Shown here in pieces: positions 1-9,306 of a stretch of DNA of 59,259 nucleotides. The DNA comes from Archangium sp. (GTDB lineage: Bacteria; Myxococcota; Myxococcia; Myxococcales; Myxococcaceae), in the NCBI GenBank assembly GCA_022843845.1, contig JALHMW010000028.1, positions 1-59,259 on the forward strand, written 5' to 3'. The position numbers were made by a program, and so were the translations under genes. How positions within the stretch are numbered: the stretch's first letter is position 1; each line of letters starts with the position of its first letter. The notes under the pieces were generated by a model. That model worked only from the letters and a program-made list of their open reading frames with translations, searched no databases and was not told the origin of the DNA.

Positions 1-115
1 TCGGCTTGCAGATGTGCCCGCCTCAGCAAACTCGGCCACACGCGAGGCCCGATGCGAGTCGTGCTCACGGATCAGACCAGAACCACGTCAGACGGGCTCT
101 GATGAATCATCCGGG

Positions 116-1255
116 CTAGAACCCGGCCAGCTTCGAGACGATCTCCTTCATGATCTCGCTGGTGCCGCCGCCGATGGTGATGAGGCGAATGTCGCGCCAC
201 GCGCGCGCGATGGCGGTCTCTTCGATGTACCCCATGCCTCCGTAGAACTGCTGGCAGTCGTACGCGACCTTCTGCGCGAGATCGCCCACGAAGAGCTTCG
301 CCATCGAGATCTCCTTCACGGGGTTCTCCTTCGCCTCGAAGAGCTCCACCGCGTGGTAGGTGAGCCGACGCCCTGCTTCGATCGCGGTGAGGTGTTCGAC
401 GAACTTGTGCCGCCACACCTGGAACTTGATGAGCGGCTTCCCGAAGGCGCTGCGCTCGTGGCCGTACCGAATGGCCTCGTCGAGCATCACCTGCATGCCC
501 GCCGTGGCGATGATCGACGCGGTCAGCCGCTCGCCCTGGAAGTTGGTCATGATGTGGTAGAAACCCTCGTTCTCTTCCCCCAGCACGTACCGCGCGGGCA
601 CCTTGCAGTCCTCGAAGTAGAGAATCGCGGTGTCCGACGAGAGGTTGCCGATCTTGTCGAGCTTCTTCGAGACGCCGAAGCCCTTCACGTCGGTCGGGAA
701 CGTGAGCAGCGAGATGCCGCCGTACCCAGGCTCGCCCGTGCGCACGGCCAGCGTGATGAAGTCGGCGCGCGTGCCGTTGGTGATCCACATCTTCGAGCCG
801 TTGATGACGTAGTCGTCGCCCACGCGCTTCGCGGTCGTCTTGAGGTTGGCCACGTCACTGCCCATGCCCGGCTCACTGACCCCGAGCGCGGCGATCTTCT
901 CGCCCTTGAGCGCAGGCTCGAGGAAGAGTCGCTTCTGCTCGTCGGTGCCGATCTCGTTGATGATCGGCGTCGCCATCTGGCCCTGCACCAGCAGCGCCAT
1001 GTTGACGCCCGCGTTGTGGCTGTGGGCGAGGGCCTCGCAGAAGGCCGTCACGTACCAGTAGTCGAGCCCGCTGCCTCCGTACTTCGGGTCGTGGTTGATG
1101 CCGAGGAAGCCCAGCTCGCCCGCCTGCTTGAAGACCTCCCGGGGGAAGATGCCCGCGCGGTCCCACTCCAGCGCGTGCGGCGCCAGCTCCTTCGCGACCC
1201 ACTGCTGAACGGACTTTCGGAAGGCTTCGTGCTCGGGCGTGAAGAAGTTCGGCAT
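116..1255 (-). CDS. Acyl-CoA dehydrogenase, LCAD/IVD-like
   Basis: 379-residue FAD flavoprotein that introduces the alpha-beta double bond in acyl-CoA thioesters during fatty-acid or branched-chain catabolism in the cytoplasm; the length is normal for the family. The ATG at 1255 puts the conserved N-terminus (MPNFFTPEHEAFRKSV) first; the frame stays open upstream but that part is Ser/Arg/Pro-rich and not family-like. Seen: the FAD/substrate region GVSEPGMGSDVANLKT, the segment HERSAFGKPL, and the C-terminal CQQFYGGMGYIEETAIAR and IGGGTSEIMKEI. In MCAD-type enzymes the catalytic base is Glu in 'YEGT'; here that position is Gly. The Glu in FQGERL (about residue 242) fits the alternative base used by long-chain and isovaleryl-CoA dehydrogenases. 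No electron-transfer partner is adjacent. Substrate not determined. Confidence 0.93.
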   Translation of the reverse strand: MPNFFTPEHEAFRKSVQQWVAKELAPHALEWDRAGIFPREVFKQAGELGFLGINHDPKYGGSGLDYWYVTAFCEALAHSHNAGVNMALLVQGQMATPIINEIGTDEQKRLFLEPALKGEKIAALGVSEPGMGSDVANLKTTAKRVGDDYVINGSKMWITNGTRADFITLAVRTGEPGYGGISLLTFPTDVKGFGVSKKLDKIGNLSSDTAILYFEDCKVPARYVLGEENEGFYHIMTNFQGERLTASIIATAGMQVMLDEAIRYGHERSAFGKPLIKFQVWRHKFVEHLTAIEAGRRLTYHAVELFEAKENPVKEISMAKLFVGDLAQKVAYDCQQFYGGMGYIEETAIARAWRDIRLITIGGGTSEIMKEIVSKLAGF

Positions 1256-1587
1256 GGCGGCTCCAGAAGTCGGCCCGGGCACCGGCGCGGGTTCCGACGC
1301 GAGATTGACTCGGGAATCAATATCAACCGAGGCGCCGAACGCAATGGTCAAGGCGTTGCCCTCCTCGGTCGACGCATGGCGCGCCAGCTCCGAAACACCG
1401 CTTCCTCCAGGTCCGTTCGACGAACGTTCGGCCGCCACTCGTCGCGAGACCGCCACCCGTCGCGAGACTGCGCTGACGAGCGTTCGCCTCGGCGAACCCA
1501 CGCCACTCGTGCGTCGCCGCACGAACACGAACGCCACCGCCGGTGAGGGCGATGGCGTCGGGCCAACGTGAATGAAGTGACCCGGCG
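1256..1587. other. Intergenic region with dyads and an 18-bp tandem duplication
   Basis: No convincing gene in this 332-bp gap between two minus-strand genes. It holds a 5-bp-arm dyad (ATTGA, 8 nt, TCAAT) at 1304-1321, about 50 nt upstream of the acyl-CoA dehydrogenase start; a perfect 10-bp palindrome CGAACGTTCG at 1421-1430; and a tandem pair of 18-bp units at 1434-1469 matching at 16 of 18 positions (unit GCCACTCGTCGCGAGACC). The first dyad is AT-rich against its surroundings and is the best candidate operator or promoter element for the dehydrogenase. Confidence 0.4.
1304..1321 (-). promoter_or_regulatory. Candidate operator dyad upstream of acyl-CoA dehydrogenase
   Basis: ATTGA-CTCGGGAA-TCAAT, symmetric arms with an 8-nt spacer, in the only AT-rich patch of the leader. 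TetR/FadR-type repressors often control such genes, but no regulator gene lies beside it, so the role is inference. Confidence 0.25.
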
Positions 1588-2931
1588 TTACGGCAGGCAG
1601 TACCCGTAGCCCATGGGGGCGCCGGTGATCTGCAGGCACCGCTGGGCCACCGGAACCTGCAGACAGCCTGCGGGCCCTGCGACGACGTCGCAGTAGGCAC
1701 GGCACAGGCCCCTCGTGCCGAGCGCGAGCCCGTTGCAGTGGAGCGAACGGGGCGCCGGGCTCATCGAGAAGCACGCCGTGGCGGAGTTGCAGTCGAGGGG
1801 CTCGACGCGCATGTCGGTCGGCGCCGCGCAGTAGGCCACGGGCGTGGTCGCGGACGAGTCGAAGTAGCAGAAGGTGCCGGTCGGACAGTCAGGGCTGCGA
1901 ATGTCGCAGGGGCGACGGCAGGCCTGCTGGTTCGGGTTCTGCACGCAGACCTCGGCAGCCTCCGGGGTTCCGCCATCGGCACCACCGGCGGGCGCGCACA
2001 CCACACCACCACGCCCACCACACTTGCAGGCGCCATCTTCCGGGTCGCAGCTGGTGCCAGACGGGCAGGACCGCGGGCCGCCATCGGGCTGGGTGCATTG
2101 CACACCGCCCTGGCACTTCGGCGGAGGACCGAGCGAACAGATCTGGTTGGCGGCGCAGGCGGGGCCACCGGGACCGCCGCACTTGCACGCCCCGTCGACG
2201 GGATCACACGTGGTGCCGTTCTGGCACGTCACGCCCAGACACGCCGTGCCGGCGCGACACGAGCGCTGGGCAGCAGCGCAGGTACCCGCATCATTCCCGG
2301 GGGGACAGGCGCACGCCTCGCCACTCTGGCAGACGACGCCGTTGCACTTGCAGAAGCCATCGCCGACGTCGCAGGCGTTCGCGCCGGTGCACGCCACGCC
2401 CTTGCAGACGTTCTCCACGCACATGCGTGCGCCGTCGGAGCCCGTCACCGAGCAGCTCTGGAGCGCGGTGCAGGTGCCGCTGCCGCAGAGGCACCGGCCA
2501 GTGGCCTGGTCGCAGCTCTCGTTGCGATTGCACCCACGCGCCCGGCAGTCGACCGATGGAGCACAGCTCTTGGTGAGCGGGTTGCACTGCTCGTTGTCGG
2601 CGCACGAGAGCCCACCCGTGCCACCGCACTTGCACTTGCCGTCCAGCACGTCGCAGCTCGTGCCGAACTTGTCGGAGCAGTCGACACGCGCGCAGCGCGT
2701 CGATTGGCACGTGTTCGCCACGGGGTCGCAGACGAAGCCCTCGCCACAGAGGACACCGCCGCGGCCACCGCACTTGCACTGGCCGTCGCCCGGGTCGCAC
2801 GCCAGCGGCGTTTCACATTGAACGTTGCGATCGACGCAGACGTTCCTGGTGCCGCCGCCGCACGAAGCGGTCACGACGCCAGTCACACTGGCCGCGAGGG
2901 CCGCCAACACGACGTTCTTCCAGAGCCTCAC
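1588..2931 (-). CDS. Cys-rich repeat lipoprotein (EGF/dickkopf-like modules)
   Basis: 447 residues. Starts with GTG at 2931 preceded by GAGGT. The N-terminus is a lipoprotein signal (lipobox VTAS before Cys24), so the mature protein should be lipid-anchored outside the cytoplasm. The body is built from about six Cys-rich modules with the pattern CDPxDGxCKCGGxGG (for example CDPGDGQCKCGG, CDVLDGKCKCGG, CDPVDGACKCGG, CDPEDGACKCGG), separated by further Cys-rich spacers. This resembles small disulfide modules used in adhesion or protein binding. Several loops carry DAG/DGG inserts (GNDAGT, PDGGPR, GADGGT). It follows the 2,068-residue surface protein by 43 nt on the same strand and is likely co-transcribed with it. 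Ligand unknown; an extracellular structural or adhesive role is inferred. Confidence 0.8.
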   Translation of the reverse strand: MRLWKNVVLAALAASVTGVVTASCGGGTRNVCVDRNVQCETPLACDPGDGQCKCGGRGGVLCGEGFVCDPVANTCQSTRCARVDCSDKFGTSCDVLDGKCKCGGTGGLSCADNEQCNPLTKSCAPSVDCRARGCNRNESCDQATGRCLCGSGTCTALQSCSVTGSDGARMCVENVCKGVACTGANACDVGDGFCKCNGVVCQSGEACACPPGNDAGTCAAAQRSCRAGTACLGVTCQNGTTCDPVDGACKCGGPGGPACAANQICSLGPPPKCQGGVQCTQPDGGPRSCPSGTSCDPEDGACKCGGRGGVVCAPAGGADGGTPEAAEVCVQNPNQQACRRPCDIRSPDCPTGTFCYFDSSATTPVAYCAAPTDMRVEPLDCNSATACFSMSPAPRSLHCNGLALGTRGLCRAYCDVVAGPAGCLQVPVAQRCLQITGAPMGYGYCLP

Positions 2932-2974
2932 AATGACCTCGTCAGCGAAACGGGAGCAAGAAGCGACAGCGGCA

Positions 2975-5900
2975 TCACGAGCGACGCCGCCTCATCAGGA
3001 GTACCCCGAGGAGCGCGAATAGAGAGCCGACTCCACCACTCGTGGAGCAGCCCGAGGTGGTCTGGCCGGCAAAGTCGGGCCGCAGCCGAATGGAGAGGCC
3101 GCGGATGTCCTGCCGGCCGCCTTCATCGATGACCTTCACGAGGAAGGTGAAGCTGGCCGGCTCACCGTTCGGAATGCCGAGAATCGAGCCGTCGGCGCCG
3201 AGCGCCAGGCCCGCGGGCAGCGTCTGGCTCGGGTCGGTCGCCACGCAGTCGAACTGATCGGCTCGGGTCGCCTGTCGAATACACGGAAGCGAGAACGACA
3301 CCATCGTGTCCCGACCGCCGTTGTGCGAGAGCTTCACGGCGTACGACTGGTTGACGAAGGCGTCAGGCAGCACCGTGGTGGTGATGGCCAGCGCCTCGGC
3401 GTACGCCACGAGCATCGTCAGCGAGACCGTGTCTTCCGTGCCGTTGCCGTCGGTCACCTTGAGCGTGAGCGAGAAGAGCCCCGACTGCTTGGGCGTGCCC
3501 GACAGGAAGTCCTCGTTGACGCCGTCCTGAATGGTCAGGCCGAAGTTCTCGGGAAGGCCCATCTGCACGGGCCCCGGCGACTCGGTGGGGTTCTGCGGGA
3601 GCTGCTGGAAGCGCGTCACGCTCCACTGGTACGGCGCGCGGCCACCCACGACGACGAGCCGCTGCAGATAGCTCTGTCGCAGCACACCGCGAACGAGCGC
3701 GGTGGTCCCGATGCTGAGCGTCGTCGGGTTCACCACCCGCACCTTGAGCTCACGCGCCACCTTCGCGCCTGCGCTGTCGGTCACCTCGACCTCGAACGCC
3801 TTCTCGCCAGACTCGGTCGCGCGGCCCTCGAGGAAGCCATCACCCGAGAGCGCCAGACCATCGGGGAGCACCGCGTTCGCGCGCAGCGCCCAGACGTACG
3901 GCGGCTTGCCACCGACCGCGATGAGCGAGGCGCTGTAGGCCCGGGCGAACTCGGCACCCGGCAGGTCCTGATCGACGATCACGAGCGGCAGGGTGCCGGC
4001 AGAGACCACCAGGCTGAGCATCTGCGTCGCGGTGGCCCCACCAGAGGTAGCGGTGACCTCGAAGCCGAACGAGCCGGTGCGGGCCGGGGCTCCCGAGAGC
4101 GTGCCATCGGACATGAGCGTCATTCCGGGCGGCAGGGTGCCGGCGCTGATGGCCCAGGTGATGTCGCCGGTGCCGCCGGTCGCGCGCAGCCGCAGACCGT
4201 ACGGCGCGTACTGCGTGGCCGCGGGCACCGTCGTCGTCAGTACCGAGAGGCTCCCGGTCGAGACGATGGTGCTCATCGCCGCACCGGAGCAGTTGTTGAC
4301 GACCGAGATCTCGTCGAGCGGGAACGGTGACGTCGCGTTGGCGCCGTCGAAGTTGACGCACACGCCGAGCCAGTAGGTGCCAGCCGTGAGGTTGGCGGGC
4401 AGCGCCACCATCGCTCCCGTCATGTCCGAGGCGCCGGCCGTCAGACCCGTGCTGTCACCCACAGGCGTGAGCGCGCGGTCGGAGATGCTGATGACGTCGT
4501 TGTCCGACAGCAGGTACGTGTACTTGAAGGCGGGCGCTGCCGCGTTGCCGAGGTTGGACAACGTGCGGCCGATCATCACCATCGCGCCGGGCGCGGCCAT
4601 CGCAGGCGCGGTGACGTTGGTGACGGTCAGGTCGGCGCGCGGCGGCCCGACCTGCATCGACACCGGGGGGCTCTGGTTGTTGTTCTCGTCGAGCTCGGGC
4701 ACCGAGTTCGACGGGTCGATCACCGCCAGGACGAAGTAGGGCCCCGGCATGACGGTGGACGGCAGGTTGCCCGGAAAGGCCACCGGCGTCTCTTGGCCCA
4801 CGGGAACCGTGGCCAGCATCGCGTCGCCGACGAGCGTGTCGGTGCCCGTGACGAGGACAGCGTCGGTCGACAGGTAGAAGCGCACCGTGACGTTGTTCGC
4901 CACCCGGCCACCGTCGTTTCGCACGAAGGCCGTCGCGCCATAGCGCACGCCCGCGTAGCCGGTCTGATCGACCGCCAGGCGCGAGATCTTGAGGTCTGCC
5001 GGGAAGAAGAAGTCGATGGCCTGGCTCGTGGGCCAGTCGGCCGTCGAGCAATTCGCGCCCATGGTGCACGGCAGCCCCGAGAGGCCGATCATGCGCGCGC
5101 CCTGAATACCGACCGAACCTGAGCTCAACGGCGGCTGGGTCGCGCCGTAGCTGAAGCGGATCATGTTGGTCGTCTCGAACAGGTGCACCTGGAAGGCGAA
5201 GCGCTGCGCCGCCGGGGTGGTGGTGGCCGTGCCCACGTCACGCCACTCGAAGATGACGACGCGGTCTGGCGCACTCCCGGTCACCGTCCACGCGAAGTTC
5301 GCCGAGGTGCCCGTGGGCTGGGCGAGCGAGTCCCACCAGGGGGCGATGAAGGTATCGACCGAGAAGGACGAGTTGTGGGGGATCGCCGAGTTGAAGCTCC
5401 TCGCACCGTCCGATCCGCCGAACGCGAGGTAGCCGTACCTCGACATCACGACCTCGGTGTACGGCTGGTTGTAGAACGTGAAGGTGAAGGGCAGCGCGAC
5501 CCGCGCGCCCGTGCTGGTGCTCGGCGCCACCACCGTGCGGTTGCTCGGCAGCGGCTGGTACGCGCGCGGCGCCGGCACCGATGCCTGATAGGACTGAGCG
5601 AAACCGATGGCGGGCATCGCCACCGCGGCCGCGGCGAGGACCGGAGCGAGGCGACGCCGGCTCTTTTTGAAGAAGAACGCGAGGGCGAGCGCCAGCAGCC
5701 CGAGCGGGCCTGAGCTGGTGCTGCTGCAGCTCATCATCGCCGGAGCGCGCTCGACGCTGAAGGCAAACGGGGCGAGTCCGGTCGCGCCGTTCGCGCTGCG
5801 GGCCTCGACGACGAAGGTGAACGTGCCGATCGCGGCGACCAGGTCCTCCACGGTGCCGGAGAGCTCGCCTGCAGGGCTGAGCGTGACACCAGGCGGCAGG

Positions 5901-8900
5901 GCGCCCGAAGCGACCGACCAGGTCACCTCACCGGTGGGTTGAGTCGAGAAGGAAGCAGTCACGGCATCTCCAGGACGAACGATCTGCGGCAGGTTGTTGG
6001 CGACGATTCGGAAGCGGTTGGTGTACACGTTGACGGTGTAGTCGAGGCTGTCGCTGCGGCCACGGGCGTCCTCGACTGAGATGGTGAAGGTGAAGGTGCC
6101 CGCGCGGGTCGGGCGGCCAGAGACGGTGAAGACGCCGAACTCTTCCTGCGTCGTGAGCCCGGGCGGCAACCCGCCGCTGAGCCGGAAGGTGAGGGGGCGC
6201 GCGAGCATGCTGCCATCGGCGTTCTGCACGGCGATCTCGGTCGGCATGTAGTCCACGCCAGTGATCGCGTCGGGCAGGCGAGTCGTCCGCAGAACGATCG
6301 AGCCCGCGGCGACGAGCCGCAGCTCGAGTTCACGACGGTTGGAGCCACCCGTCGAGTCGCGGACCTCGAAGGTGACGCGGGTCACGCCATCGGGAGTGCC
6401 TGCGCGAGGGGCACCACCCAGCACACCATCGGCGCTGAACGAGAGGCCCGCCGGGAGCGCCCCTTGCGCGATGCGCCACACGTAGGGGCGAGAGCCACCA
6501 GCGGCGCCGAGCGGGTACTGCAGGCTGGCTGCCGAGCTGTTCACGATCGCCGGAATGAAGGCGGAGGTGATCTCGACCTGCGACGTCGGCGGGAGCACCC
6601 GCATCACCAGGCGGCCCGTCGCGATGCGGCCGTTGTTGGTCAGCTTGATGGTGAACGCACGAACGCCCGTGCCGCCGACGCCCGTGGGCGTTCCCGACAG
6701 CTCACCCGAGGTCTGGTTGAGCGACAGGCCGGTTGGCAGCTCGCCCTGCGCACGGTCGACCTCCCAGGTCGACGCGCCGCTCTCTCCGCCCGCGCTCAAC
6801 CGGTAGAAGTAGGAGCGGCCGACGGTTGCGTCAGGCAGCTGCACGTCGACCACGCGCAGCGAGCTCTGCACCACCTGCACGGTGTTCGACGAGAACGCGT
6901 TGTTCGTCTTGGTGAGCTCGACCAGCGTGTTGGCGGGGTCGACCAGGCAGCCGACGAAGTACGCACCAGCGGGCATCGAGTTCGGCAGCTTCACGAGCTC
7001 GGTGCGTGAGTCCCCTGCCCCGCTCGCGAGCGCGATGTCGGCGGTCAGCCCGACGCCGCCGTCGCCGTACTGAATCTCGAGCGGCACGTCGTTGGTGGTG
7101 ACGATGGTGTTGGCCGACGCGAAGTACCGGTACGGAACACTCGGCGCAGCGCGGTTGCCGATGTTGCGAATGGTGCGGAACACCGGAATCACCTCGCCGA
7201 TGCCCGCGCTCGCCGGGGCCTGCAACGCCGAGATCGCGTAGTCAGGCGCCGGAGCCAGCGCACGGACCGGGCCGACGTTGCCCGAGTTGTTGCCCTTGTT
7301 CGACTCGACCACCACGCCGAGCGTGTCGAGCGCGACGAAGAAGTAGTAGTTGCCGCCGGGCAGGCCCGCGTCAGCGCGGTCGACGACCGGCAAGGTGAAC
7401 GGGATCTCGAGCGTGGTGCTGCCGGTGGTCGACAGCGTCTCGGTGACGACCTCTTCCGCGATGATCACGTCCGACAGGAGTGACAACGAGTTGTCGTTCG
7501 AGAGGATGACGCCGATGCGGTAGTTGCGCGCCGCGCCGCCGCCCTGGTTCTGGAATCGAACGACTGCGCGGTAGACCTCGCCGAAGAGCACGTCGCGAAT
7601 CGGCTGGCGGGTGATGGGGTCGATGAGGTCGATCGACTCGAGCAGCAGGTCAGCGCGCTTGATGTCGACCCGCCCGGACGAGAACACCACGTTGTTGCGC
7701 TTCGACGTCTCGGTGATGAGCCCGGCCGGGTCGAGCTGCAGGGCATAGAAGTGCTCTCCCTGCGGAGCGTCGGCCGGCATGGTGACCGTGATCGTCTCGT
7801 CGACGGTCTCTCCGCCGCTGACGACGCGCGTGCCCTCGTGAATGACGCGCACTCCCGGAGGGCTCCCTGCGCCGCCGTCGGATTGGAGACCGACCGAGCC
7901 ACCGTCAGCGAAGACGATCAGGCCCGCGTCGCGGTTCGCCGAGAGCAAGATGCGGTAGTTGATGGTACCGGGCGCTGCTCCACCTCGGTTGAAGTACTGC
8001 ACCCGCACCGGGTCCTCGTTGCTGGGGCCGCTGGTCGCGACGCCGGTGATGGCCGTGGTCACGAGATCGACGCCACCCGTGATCGAGTAGGGCAGCACGG
8101 CGATGTTGTTGACCTCTGACAGCTCGGCGACCGAGTTCTGGGTGTCGAGCTGCACGATGACGAAGTAGTCGCCGGGAGGCGGCGGGCTGCTCGTGGTGAA
8201 CGTCGCCGTCAGATCCTGCGCGCCCTGCGGCGTGAGCGAGTTGCCACCAGCCTCCGGGTCGAGCGGAATGTCGTTGGCGCCCGAGCCTCCGTCGGCGAGG
8301 CCAGGGCCACCATCAGGCGGGTCGCGCACGGCGTCTGGCGAGAGGAACGCCCGCCACGCCCAGTTGTTCGCCGGGCTGCGGCTGTAGTTGCTGGCCCGAA
8401 CGGTGACCGACATCGAGAGATCGTTCGAGGGGAGCAGGGTCTGGAAATTCGAGACGCGAACCGACTGCGCGATGAGGTCTGGCTGAAGCGGAGGCTCGGT
8501 GTTGATCAGCGCGTCGGCCACGTAGTTGCTCTGGGTACAGCGCGCCGTGTTGCTGGCCGAGCCGCAGCAGCCAATCTGGTTCGAGGGCGAGCAGGTGGCG
8601 CCGAGCACCGCGAAGCCGATGCCGCCAGACTGGTACCCCGCGACCGCGCTCGCGCCAGTCCCGGTGATGGGGCCGTAGTGAATCGAGAAGTTGCCGGTGG
8701 GCTCGAGAGCGATCTGGAAGCTCGCCGTCCACCCGCCGCCGAAGTCTTCGATGTTCGCCCACTCGACGGTCACCTTCGCCGGGGTGCTCAGCACGCGAAT
8801 GGCGCTGGTGAGGGGCTCGTATTCGAGGTCATCCCAGAAGGCCGAGATGTGGTTCTGCACGATGCCAGTCGCCGAGGGAATCGGGGTGATCCGCGTGAAG

Positions 8901-9181
8901 GTGGTGCAGCTCGTCGCCGTGCAGCCCGCCGGGAGCGAGAGCAGGATCTGGCCGTTCACGTGCGCATAGACGGTCTGGTACGTCGCGCCGTTGAAGGGGA
9001 AGCCGAAGGGCAGCACGACCGCAACGATGCCCTCATCGGTGTTGGTGATGGTCAGGTTCGTCGCACCGACCAGCGGAGCGTAGGGCACTGAGGTCCGCGT
9101 GAAAGGAGGGACCTGCGCCGACGCCTGCGTCGACACCAACACCACGAGCACGGCGAGCACTGCCTGGCTGACGTTCTTCAC
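2975..9181 (-). CDS. Giant CARDB/putative-Ig surface protein: two units fused through an internal MYXO-CTERM and signal peptide
   Basis: 2,068 residues, GTG start at 9181 after GGGAGAAC. Unit 1: signal peptide (1-23, ending ASAQ), nidogen-like domain (about 30-220), four CARDB-type repeats (PDLIAQSVRV, VDLVTTAITG, ADLLLESIDL, PDYAISALQA; about 230-760), four putative-Ig (He_PIG-like, LPxGLS...G.LSGTP) repeats, then a complete MYXO-CTERM signal: Cys1152, a hydrophobic stretch GPLGLLALALAFFF, and KKSRRR (1172-1177). With no stop, this runs into a second signal peptide (h-region LAPVLAAAAVAMPAI, c-region GFAQ, predicted cut after 1196). Unit 2 repeats the plan: nidogen-like domain, two CARDB repeats, four putative-Ig repeats, and a terminal MYXO-CTERM (Cys2045, hydrophobic segment, RRRR). 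MYXO-CTERM proteins are matured by myxosortases in this phylum; none is encoded here. Likely a cell-surface or secreted pair. Intact frame seen; processing inferred. Confidence 0.9.
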   Translation of the reverse strand: MKNVSQAVLAVLVVLVSTQASAQVPPFTRTSVPYAPLVGATNLTITNTDEGIVAVVLPFGFPFNGATYQTVYAHVNGQILLSLPAGCTATSCTTFTRITPIPSATGIVQNHISAFWDDLEYEPLTSAIRVLSTPAKVTVEWANIEDFGGGWTASFQIALEPTGNFSIHYGPITGTGASAVAGYQSGGIGFAVLGATCSPSNQIGCCGSASNTARCTQSNYVADALINTEPPLQPDLIAQSVRVSNFQTLLPSNDLSMSVTVRASNYSRSPANNWAWRAFLSPDAVRDPPDGGPGLADGGSGANDIPLDPEAGGNSLTPQGAQDLTATFTTSSPPPPGDYFVIVQLDTQNSVAELSEVNNIAVLPYSITGGVDLVTTAITGVATSGPSNEDPVRVQYFNRGGAAPGTINYRILLSANRDAGLIVFADGGSVGLQSDGGAGSPPGVRVIHEGTRVVSGGETVDETITVTMPADAPQGEHFYALQLDPAGLITETSKRNNVVFSSGRVDIKRADLLLESIDLIDPITRQPIRDVLFGEVYRAVVRFQNQGGGAARNYRIGVILSNDNSLSLLSDVIIAEEVVTETLSTTGSTTLEIPFTLPVVDRADAGLPGGNYYFFVALDTLGVVVESNKGNNSGNVGPVRALAPAPDYAISALQAPASAGIGEVIPVFRTIRNIGNRAAPSVPYRYFASANTIVTTNDVPLEIQYGDGGVGLTADIALASGAGDSRTELVKLPNSMPAGAYFVGCLVDPANTLVELTKTNNAFSSNTVQVVQSSLRVVDVQLPDATVGRSYFYRLSAGGESGASTWEVDRAQGELPTGLSLNQTSGELSGTPTGVGGTGVRAFTIKLTNNGRIATGRLVMRVLPPTSQVEITSAFIPAIVNSSAASLQYPLGAAGGSRPYVWRIAQGALPAGLSFSADGVLGGAPRAGTPDGVTRVTFEVRDSTGGSNRRELELRLVAAGSIVLRTTRLPDAITGVDYMPTEIAVQNADGSMLARPLTFRLSGGLPPGLTTQEEFGVFTVSGRPTRAGTFTFTISVEDARGRSDSLDYTVNVYTNRFRIVANNLPQIVRPGDAVTASFSTQPTGEVTWSVASGALPPGVTLSPAGELSGTVEDLVAAIGTFTFVVEARSANGATGLAPFAFSVERAPAMMSCSSTSSGPLGLLALALAFFFKKSRRRLAPVLAAAAVAMPAIGFAQSYQASVPAPRAYQPLPSNRTVVAPSTSTGARVALPFTFTFYNQPYTEVVMSRYGYLAFGGSDGARSFNSAIPHNSSFSVDTFIAPWWDSLAQPTGTSANFAWTVTGSAPDRVVIFEWRDVGTATTTPAAQRFAFQVHLFETTNMIRFSYGATQPPLSSGSVGIQGARMIGLSGLPCTMGANCSTADWPTSQAIDFFFPADLKISRLAVDQTGYAGVRYGATAFVRNDGGRVANNVTVRFYLSTDAVLVTGTDTLVGDAMLATVPVGQETPVAFPGNLPSTVMPGPYFVLAVIDPSNSVPELDENNNQSPPVSMQVGPPRADLTVTNVTAPAMAAPGAMVMIGRTLSNLGNAAAPAFKYTYLLSDNDVISISDRALTPVGDSTGLTAGASDMTGAMVALPANLTAGTYWLGVCVNFDGANATSPFPLDEISVVNNCSGAAMSTIVSTGSLSVLTTTVPAATQYAPYGLRLRATGGTGDITWAISAGTLPPGMTLMSDGTLSGAPARTGSFGFEVTATSGGATATQMLSLVVSAGTLPLVIVDQDLPGAEFARAYSASLIAVGGKPPYVWALRANAVLPDGLALSGDGFLEGRATESGEKAFEVEVTDSAGAKVARELKVRVVNPTTLSIGTTALVRGVLRQSYLQRLVVVGGRAPYQWSVTRFQQLPQNPTESPGPVQMGLPENFGLTIQDGVNEDFLSGTPKQSGLFSLTLKVTDGNGTEDTVSLTMLVAYAEALAITTTVLPDAFVNQSYAVKLSHNGGRDTMVSFSLPCIRQATRADQFDCVATDPSQTLPAGLALGADGSILGIPNGEPASFTFLVKVIDEGGRQDIRGLSIRLRPDFAGQTTSGCSTSGGVGSLFALLGVLLMRRRRS

Positions 9182-9306
9182 ACCGTTCTCCCAAAGACTG
9201 CGATGGCGCGGGCCATACCACGCCTGCTTCCGGCCGAAACCGCGGCTGGTTCAACCCAAACGAGCTCGACCGTTCCCTCGCGGAGCGGCCGGGCACACCA
9301 CTTCGA

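Noticed and set aside
88..102. Small stem (TCAGA/TCTGA) downstream of the acyl-CoA dehydrogenase as a terminator.
   Set aside because: Only 5 bp and no U-tract; too weak to call.
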